Source: Methylobacterium sp. Leaf118
Lineage (GTDB): Bacteria > Pseudomonadota > Alphaproteobacteria > Rhizobiales > Beijerinckiaceae
Assembly: GCF_920984675.1 (NCBI RefSeq)
Contig: NZ_CAKLBV010000027.1
Coordinates: forward strand, 1-60,621
Reading direction: 5' to 3'
Length of the DNA: 60,621 nucleotides
The translations under genes were made by a program, and so were the position numbers. The notes beneath the pieces were generated by a model. It was not told the DNA's origin. It was given only the letters and a program-made list of their open reading frames with translations, and did not search any database. Shown one piece after another: positions 55,519 through 60,621 of the stretch. Each line of letters opens with the position of its first letter. The first letter of the stretch is position 1.

Positions 55519-56616
55519 TCAGCCGCCGGTGACGCTCATGTGCCGCGGCACCGCGGCCGGACGGGCCCGTTCGATGACGAAATCGTGGCCCTTGGGCTTG
55601 CGGGCGATCGCATCGATCACGGCCTGGGTCACCAAGGCGTCGTCGGGGGAGGCGCGCAAGGCCGCGCGGAGATCGGCGGCGTCCTCCTGGCCGAGGCACA
55701 TGTAGAGCTTGCCCGTGCAGGTGAGTCGCACCCGGTTGCAGCTCTCGCAGAAATTATGGGTCAGCGGCGTGATGAAGCCGAGCCGCCCGCCGGTCTCCTC
55801 GACGCGGACATAGCGGGCCGGTCCGCCGGTGCGGTCGGGCAGCGGGGTCAGGGTGAAGCGCTCCTGCAGCCGCGCCCGGGCGACCGAGAGGGGCAGGAAC
55901 TGGTCGGTGCGGTCGCCCTCGATCTCGCCGAGCGGCATCACCTCGATCAGCGTCAGGTCCATGCCGCGCTCATGCGCCCAGACCAGCATCGGCGCGATCT
56001 CGTCCTCGTTGACGCCCTTCAGCGCCACCGCGTTGAGCTTGACCCGGATCCCGGCCGCCTGCGCCGCCTCGATCCCGCCCAGCACGGTGGCGAGGTCGCC
56101 CCGGCGGGTGATCGCGCGGAATTTCTCCGGATCGAGCGTGTCGAGGGAGACGTTGATCCGCCGCACGCCGAGATCGGCGAGTTCGGGCGCGAAGCGGGCG
56201 AGCTGCGAGCCGTTGGTGGTCAGGGTCAGCTCGTCGAGGGCGCCGCTCGTCAGGTGCCGGGACAGGCGCCGGAACAGCTGCAGGATGTCGCGCCGCACCA
56301 GCGGCTCGCCGCCGGTGATGCGCAGCTTGCGCACGCCGCGGGCGACGAAGACCGCGCAGAGCCGGTCCAGCTCCTCCAGCGTCAGCAGATCGCGCTTGGG
56401 CAGGAACTGCATGTCCTCGGCCATGCAATAGGCACAGCGGAAGTCGCAGCGATCGGTGACCGACAGGCGCAGATAGGTGATCGCCCGCTGGAACGGGTCC
56501 ACCAGGGGTGCCGGGCGCGTCTGCGGCGGCGCGTCGTCGCGAGGACCCCACATGCGCGTCTCTGCACTCGACTCGGGTTGCGGGGCGGCGGTTTTGTCGG
56601 CTGACAGATCCAGCAT
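55519..56616 (-). CDS. moaA: GTP 3',8-cyclase (molybdenum cofactor step 1)
   Basis: MoaA is a radical-SAM enzyme that rearranges GTP on the way to cyclic pyranopterin. The 365-residue protein has the SAM-cluster motif CDFRCAYC (C57, C61, C64), a C-terminal cluster from C290, C293 and C307, and the terminal Gly-Gly. The start at ATG 56616 has GGAGG close upstream; ATG 56553 would drop 21 residues. It converges with the WcbI gene. No other moa gene adjoins it. Confidence 0.95.
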   Translation of the reverse strand: MLDLSADKTAAPQPESSAETRMWGPRDDAPPQTRPAPLVDPFQRAITYLRLSVTDRCDFRCAYCMAEDMQFLPKRDLLTLEELDRLCAVFVARGVRKLRITGGEPLVRRDILQLFRRLSRHLTSGALDELTLTTNGSQLARFAPELADLGVRRINVSLDTLDPEKFRAITRRGDLATVLGGIEAAQAAGIRVKLNAVALKGVNEDEIAPMLVWAHERGMDLTLIEVMPLGEIEGDRTDQFLPLSVARARLQERFTLTPLPDRTGGPARYVRVEETGGRLGFITPLTHNFCESCNRVRLTCTGKLYMCLGQEDAADLRAALRASPDDALVTQAVIDAIARKPKGHDFVIERARPAAVPRHMSVTGG

Positions 56617-56710
56617 CAGCCTCCATATGAAGGTCGTGGCAAGGTCCGGCAAGCGCAGCGGCGCACGGCTGGTATACAAGACATCGAAGACAGCCCGGGA
56701 CGGGACCCTC

Positions 56711-57160
56711 ATGAGCGAGCGCTGGCCCACCGAAATCCGCCTCTCCGGCGACAAGCGGGTGCTGACCGTGGCCTTCGACGGGGGCGGGCGCTTCGAATTG
56801 CCCGCCGAATACCTGCGGGTGTCGAGCCCCTCGGCGGAGGTGCAGGGCCACTCGCCGGCCGAGCGCAAGGTGCTGGGCGGAAAGCGCGACGTGGCGATCC
56901 TCGCGGTCGAGCCCGTCGGCAACTACGCCGTGAAGCTGTCCTTCGACGATCTGCACGACACCGGCATCTTCGGCTGGGACTACCTGTTCGACCTGGGCCG
57001 GGAATACCGGAACCGCTGGTCGACCTATCTGCGCGAACTGGACGAGCGGGGCCTGAGCCGCGACCGGGCCGCCAGCGCGCCGGCCCGTGGCAAGGCGGCC
57101 GACACGGGCCACGCCCACGGCGACGGGGGCTGCGGCAGCGGACGCTGCGGCTGCCACTGA
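56711..57160 (+). CDS. DUF971 protein with Cys/His-rich tail
   Basis: The 149-residue protein has a DUF971 domain in residues 5-105: [20 protein letters not shown], then [11 protein letters not shown] and [18 protein letters not shown]971 domains are found with Mrp-type iron-sulfur carriers. The tail [17 protein letters not shown] has three Cys and three His and could bind metal. It diverges from moaA with about 94 bp between starts, which could fit a shared iron-sulfur or cofactor context, but that is inference. Confidence 0.85.
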   Translation: MSERWPTEIRLSGDKRVLTVAFDGGGRFELPAEYLRVSSPSAEVQGHSPAERKVLGGKRDVAILAVEPVGNYAVKLSFDDLHDTGIFGWDYLFDLGREYRNRWSTYLRELDERGLSRDRAASAPARGKAADTGHAHGDGGCGSGRCGCH

Positions 57161-57239
57161 GATCGGGCCCGCGGGTTCGGCGCATCGAACCGCGACGCCG
57201 CTCGACCGTTGCCGCAGCGACAGCAACGGAGATCCCTTC

Positions 57240-57377
57240 ATGTCCGCCACCGACCCCCGGCACGCCATCGGCCAGACCGTGAACACCGTCGATCAGCTCA
57301 GCAGCGTCGTGCTGCTCGGGCTCTCCGTGGCGGGGGGCATCGCCGTCGTCGTGCTCGACCTGCTCCTGCTCGGCTGA
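57240..57377 (+). CDS. 45-residue single-span membrane peptide
   Basis: A short frame MSATDPRHAIGQTVNTVDQL, then SSVVLLGLSVAGGIAVVVLD, ends in LLLLG. The C-terminal half is one hydrophobic helix. GGAG lies upstream at a proper distance, and a hairpin follows the stop. The 79-bp gap after the DUF971 gene suggests co-transcription. No known family. Confidence 0.5.
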   Translation: MSATDPRHAIGQTVNTVDQLSSVVLLGLSVAGGIAVVVLDLLLLG

Positions 57378-57388
57378 GTGCCCAACCG

Positions 57389-57424
57389 ACGAAAGGCCAT
57401 CGCCCTGCGGCGATGGCCTTTCGT
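57389..57424. terminator. Terminator-like hairpin between convergent genes
   Basis: A perfect 16-bp stem ACGAAAGGCCATCGCC / GGCGATGGCCTTTCGT with loop CTGC. It sits between the small membrane-peptide gene and the convergent L,D-transpeptidase gene. There is no long T-run, but the stem is very stable. Confidence 0.75.
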
Positions 57425-57488
57425 GGTCCGTTGGCCTCGTGCGCCGGCGGCCGCCTGTCGCGGCCGCGGCTTTAGTCCGAGAGCCCTG

Positions 57489-58154
57489 TCAGCGCTGGAC
57501 GACGACCCGGGTGCCGACGTTGACGCGGGTGTAGAGGTCGGCGACATCCTCGTTGGTCATGCGGATGCAGCCCGAGGACACGGCGGTGCCGATCGTCTCC
57601 GGCTCGTTGGAGCCGTGAATGCGGTAGATCGTGTTGCCGAGATACATCGCGCGAGCGCCGAGCGGGTTCTCGACGCCGCCCTTCATGTAGCGGGGCAGGT
57701 CGGGACGGCGACGCAGCATCTCGGCCGGCGGGCGCCAATCCGGCCATTCCCGCTTCATCGTGATCGTCTGCTGGCCGCCCCAGGTGAAGCCCGGACGGCC
57801 GACCCCGACGCCGTAGCGCATGGCCTGATTGCCGGCCATGACGAGGTAGAGCCGCCGCTCGGCGGTCGAGACCACGATGGTGCCCGGGGCATAGGCGCCG
57901 GGGAAGGGCACAACCTCGCGGGCGATGGCGGTGGCCTGCGGCACCGCCGCCGCGGCCGGGCTCTGCTGGAGCGGGTCGCCGTAGGGGAGGACGGCGTTGG
58001 CGGTGGGCAGGACCGCCTGCGGACGCACGCGGACCGTGAGCACCTCGGTCAGCGGCTGACGGGTGAGCGGATCGATCTCGTAGGCGGCGGCGGGGCCGGC
58101 CAGCGCGACCGTCGCGCAGGCGAGCCCGCTGAGGGCAAGGACGAAGCGGCGCAT
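57489..58154 (-). CDS. L,D-transpeptidase (YkuD family), exported
   Basis: The 221-residue protein has a signal peptide (MRRFVLALSGLACATVALAG) and a YkuD catalytic domain. H180 (YRIHGSN) and the nucleophile C196 in AVSSGCIRMTNED form the catalytic motif HxxxSxGCxR. These enzymes link peptidoglycan peptides 3-3 or attach proteins to the wall. The ATG at 58154 gives the signal peptide; the frame is open 27 codons further, but without family features. Confidence 0.93.
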   Translation of the reverse strand: MRRFVLALSGLACATVALAGPAAAYEIDPLTRQPLTEVLTVRVRPQAVLPTANAVLPYGDPLQQSPAAAAVPQATAIAREVVPFPGAYAPGTIVVSTAERRLYLVMAGNQAMRYGVGVGRPGFTWGGQQTITMKREWPDWRPPAEMLRRRPDLPRYMKGGVENPLGARAMYLGNTIYRIHGSNEPETIGTAVSSGCIRMTNEDVADLYTRVNVGTRVVVQR

Positions 58155-58390
58155 CGGATCCTCTCGGGGACGGACGAATTGTAAAGGGAACGCGATTCGA
58201 ACGTGTGCGCACGATGCCGTGCGGATCATCGCCAACGCGTAAACGGTCGGGGGTCAAAGCCAAGCTTGAATCGGGCCACGGCACCGGTTCGGTCGCCCTC
58301 GTGACCGTGTGGCAACACTGTGTCAGCTTGGCCGTAACCCCGCCAGAGCGCGGGACGGAAACCCGGCCCGGGACGTGTCGCCGTCGGTCC

Positions 58391-58899
58391 ATGGGGGAAT
58401 TCGGCACGATGGGCGCGATCGCCGTCACCCTCTACGACTCGGCCGAGCTCGAGGCCATCGCCGACATCTTCGCGCGGGCGATCCGCGAGACCGCATCCGC
58501 CGATGACGGCCCGGCCCCGATCGCGGCATGGTCGCGCGTCGACCGCGCGGCCTGGAGCGCGCAGCGGGCGGAACACACGACCTGGATCGCCCGGATCGGG
58601 GGTGCGCCCGCGGGCTTCGCCGACCTCGCGCCGACGGCCATCTCGATCGGCTCTATGTGCATCCCGGCTTCGGGCGCCGAGGCGTCGCCCGGGCCCTCGT
58701 CGCGGCGGCGGAGGCGCATGCCGTCGCCCTCGGCCTCGATGGCCTCACCACGGAGGCGAGCCTGACCGCCCGGCCCTTCTTCGAGGCGGTCGGTTTTCGG
58801 GTCCTGGCGGAGGAGACCGTAGAGCGGGGCGGCCAGCGCTTCCGGCGCTACCGGATGCGCAAGGACGGGCTTACGCCGCGTCCAGCCCCAGATCGATGA
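58391..58899 (+). pseudogene. GNAT-family N-acetyltransferase with a one-base frameshift
   Basis: From ATG 58391 the frame reads MGEFGTMGAIAVTLYDSAEL and on to GFADLAP at about 58633. The downstream half, DGHLDRLYVHPGFGRRGVAR followed by ALVAAAEAHAVALGL, is in another frame and runs to 58899. Both halves together make an ordinary GNAT acetyltransferase with the acetyl-CoA P-loop GFGRRGVARALV. One missing base, most simply a C at 58631-58633 (GCGCCGACGGCC instead of GCGCCCGACGGCC), explains the break. It may be a true mutation or a sequencing error. It overlaps the nadC end by 29 bp. Confidence 0.85.
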
Positions 58900-59743
58900 T
58901 CGCCGCGCTGTGGGTGATCCAGCCGACGGAGATCAGGTCGACCCCGGAGGCCGCCACCGCACCGACGGTGTCGCGGTTGATCCGGCCCGAGGCCTCGGTG
59001 AGGGCGCGGCCATCGACCGTGCGCACGGCACGGGCCAGGGTGTCGGGGCTCATATTGTCGAGGAGCACCGCGTCGATGCCGACCGAGAGCGCCTGTTCGA
59101 GCTGAGCCAGGGTGTCGACCTCGACCTCGATCTTGACGAGGTGCCCCGCCCGGGCGCGCGCCCGCTCGATCGCCGGGACGATCCCGCCGGCGACCGCGAC
59201 GTGGTTGTCCTTGATGAGCACGGCGTCGTCGAGACCGAAGCGGTGGTTCGAGCCGCCCCCCGCCCGCACGGCGTGCTTCTCCAGCGCCCGCAGGCCCGGC
59301 GTGGTCTTGCGGGTGCAGACGATGCGGGCCTTGCCGTGGGGCCGGGCCGCCTCGACCAGGGAGGCCGTGGCGGTGGCGACTCCGCTGAGGCGGCAGAGCA
59401 GGTTGAGGGCGACGCGCTCGGCGGTCAGCACCGCGCGGGCCGGGCCCGACAGGCGGATCACCGTGTCGCCCGGCGCGATCCGGGTCCCGTCCTGGCGCTC
59501 GACCACCACCGTCAGGGACGGATCGATCAGTTCGAAGGCGATCGCCGCCGCGTCGGTGCCGGCGACGATGCCGTCCTGACGGGACGCGATCACCGCCTCC
59601 ATCCGCTCGCCCGGCGGCACGATCGCGTCGGTGGTGATGTCGCCGGCCCGGCCGAGATCCTCCAGGAGGGCGGCCCGGACCACGGGCTCGACGAGGAGGC
59701 GCGGCAAGGGGAGCAAGACGGGGAGCAGGGCGTCGTCAGGCAT
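58871..59743 (-). CDS. nadC: Nicotinate-nucleotide pyrophosphorylase (quinolinate phosphoribosyltransferase)
   Basis: NadC converts quinolinate and PRPP to nicotinate mononucleotide in NAD synthesis. The 290-residue protein has CTRKTTPGLRALEKHAVRAG, then GGGSNHRFGLDDAVLIKDNH, and the LDNMSPDTLARAV and EASGRINRDTV blocks. Its ATG overlaps the nadB stop by 8 bp, so the two are coupled. Confidence 0.97.
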   Translation of the reverse strand: MPDDALLPVLLPLPRLLVEPVVRAALLEDLGRAGDITTDAIVPPGERMEAVIASRQDGIVAGTDAAAIAFELIDPSLTVVVERQDGTRIAPGDTVIRLSGPARAVLTAERVALNLLCRLSGVATATASLVEAARPHGKARIVCTRKTTPGLRALEKHAVRAGGGSNHRFGLDDAVLIKDNHVAVAGGIVPAIERARARAGHLVKIEVEVDTLAQLEQALSVGIDAVLLDNMSPDTLARAVRTVDGRALTEASGRINRDTVGAVAASGVDLISVGWITHSAAIIDLGLDAA

Positions 59744-60621
59744 CGGTGAGCATGTCCTGCTGCGGAAGCGCTTCGCGCGCTTCGGCCTCCGTCGTCACCG
59801 CGTGGCGGGGCGGGAGCTGTCCCGGGAAATCGCTGCGCCAATGGGCACCGCGGCTCTCGCGCCGGTCGAGGGCGGCGCGGGCGATCATCAGCCCGGTGGC
59901 GGCGGGCTCGCAGCCCTCCGCCTCCAACCGTTCGAGGCGGGCGATGGCCTGCGCGAGGCCGGCCGCGTCGCGCACCACGCCGACATGGCGCTCCATCACG
60001 GCGCGGACCTCCGTCAGCGCGCCCTCGTCCGCCCGCAGGGGGTCGGGCAGAGGCTCGGGCCGGATCGGCGCGCGGCCGGTGGGGGCGTCGCCGATCGAGG
60101 CCGCGATGCGGGGGGCGAAGGCCAGGGCCTCGAGGAGCGAGTTGCTGGCGAGCCGATTGGCACCGTGCAGGCCGGTGGAGGCGACCTCGCCGCAGGCCCA
60201 GAGGCCCGGCACGGAGCTGCGGCCGAAGGCGTCCACGAGGATGCCGCCCATGTGGTAATGCGCCGCCGGCCGGACCGGGATCGGCTGCACGGCGGGATCG
60301 ATGCCGGCCTCGGCACAGAGCGCCGCGACGGTCGGGAAGCGCCGGGGCATCCGGGCGCCGAGGCCGTCGCCGCGGGCGTCGAGGTACACGGTGCGGCCGC
60401 GGGCGAGCGCCTGGAAGATCCCACGGGCCACCACGTCCCGGGGCGCAAGGTCGCCGCCGGCCACGCCCGCCATGACGCGCGCGCCGGTCTCGTCGACCAG
60501 CACCGCGCCCTCCCCCCGCAGGGCCTCGGTCGCCAGGGGCATCGGATCGCGGCCCGCCGCGATGGCGGTGGGGTGGAACTGCACGAATTCGAGGTCGCGC
60601 AGGGCCGCGCCGGCGCGGGCC
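59736..60621 (-). CDS. nadB: L-aspartate oxidase (C-terminal part; runs off the window)
   Basis: NadB oxidises aspartate to iminoaspartate with FAD, feeding NadA in quinolinate synthesis. The frame enters at the right edge and runs 295 codons to the stop. It shows QFHPTAIAAG, TEALRGEGAVLVDE, AAHYHMGGILVDAFGR and the FAD-end motif GLHGANRLASNSLLEALAF. The N-terminal FAD motif is outside the window. It is followed by nadC with an 8-bp overlap. Confidence 0.95.
   Translation of the reverse strand, partial: ARAGAALRDLEFVQFHPTAIAAGRDPMPLATEALRGEGAVLVDETGARVMAGVAGGDLAPRDVVARGIFQALARGRTVYLDARGDGLGARMPRRFPTVAALCAEAGIDPAVQPIPVRPAAHYHMGGILVDAFGRSSVPGLWACGEVASTGLHGANRLASNSLLEALAFAPRIAASIGDAPTGRAPIRPEPLPDPLRADEGALTEVRAVMERHVGVVRDAAGLAQAIARLERLEAEGCEPAATGLMIARAALDRRESRGAHWRSDFPGQLPPRHAVTTEAEAREALPQQDMLTDA

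Overview
The window is GC-rich, densely coded chromosomal DNA from an alphaproteobacterium. It is most likely a member of the Hyphomicrobiales, and probably of the Methylobacteriaceae. The support is a circularly permuted two-piece tmRNA gene, a GAAC-N7-GAAC LexA box before ssb, an alpha-type SspB, DUF4169 and MmcB proteins, the lepB-rnc-era order, and very high GC throughout. The family-level name is inference; the class-level call is firm. Almost everything is housekeeping. I see no prophage, insertion sequence, CRISPR array, tRNA or rRNA gene.

Layout. 1-4.7 kb, minus strand: pdxJ, acpS, lepB, a translationally coupled small unknown gene, rnc and era, followed by the start of a probable RsmC-like methyltransferase. 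4.7-9.9 kb: a fatty-acid desaturase divergent from an ArsR-type regulator, with a palindromic operator between them, then a large FtsX-like permease and a Bax-inhibitor-1 protein. 10-12.6 kb, minus: Trm112, a LON-domain protein, a thioredoxin-TPR protein and a secreted protein. 12.7-24 kb: mixed redox enzymes (glutathionyl-hydroquinone reductase, Old Yellow Enzyme, MDR reductase), small exported proteins, LexA-controlled ssb, a nuclease-like protein missing catalytic residues, a protein with a hexapeptide repeat, an orphan ABC ATPase, a Nudix hydrolase and an OhrR-like regulator.

24.2-34.7 kb, minus: the spc/alpha ribosomal cluster in the order rplN-rplX-rplE-rpsN-rpsH-rplF-rplR-rpsE-rpmD-rplO-secY-adk-rpsM-rpsK-(MBL hydrolase)-rpoA-rplQ. 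It starts at rplN with no rpsQ before it, carries hairpins in two spacers and has a metallo-hydrolase gene inserted before rpoA. 35-39.6 kb: mmcB, a chemoreceptor, an RHH/DUF4169 pair and fumC.

39.8-48.6 kb is a protein quality-control neighbourhood: a cytochrome P450, sspB (adaptor that delivers SsrA-tagged proteins to ClpXP), the two-piece ssrA gene immediately upstream of sspB, a CPBP membrane protease, thyA-folA, hflK-hflC and a DegP-type protease. The tag RNA and its tag-recognising adaptor therefore lie side by side on one strand, and other protease-related genes follow.

48.6-60.6 kb: serB and miaA (divergent, start codons 12 nt apart), a beta-hydroxyacid dehydrogenase, a CNNM/CorC transporter-like protein, an overlapping GSCFA-WcbI pair, moaA, a DUF971 protein with a Cys/His tail, a 45-residue membrane peptide, an L,D-transpeptidase, a GNAT gene broken by one missing base, and nadC-nadB (nadB runs off the end).

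The strongest less-obvious items are the ssrA-sspB adjacency with its tag variant, the LexA box, the ArsR operator, the interrupted ribosomal operon and the GSCFA-WcbI unit. I see no clearly new defence or mobile system here.
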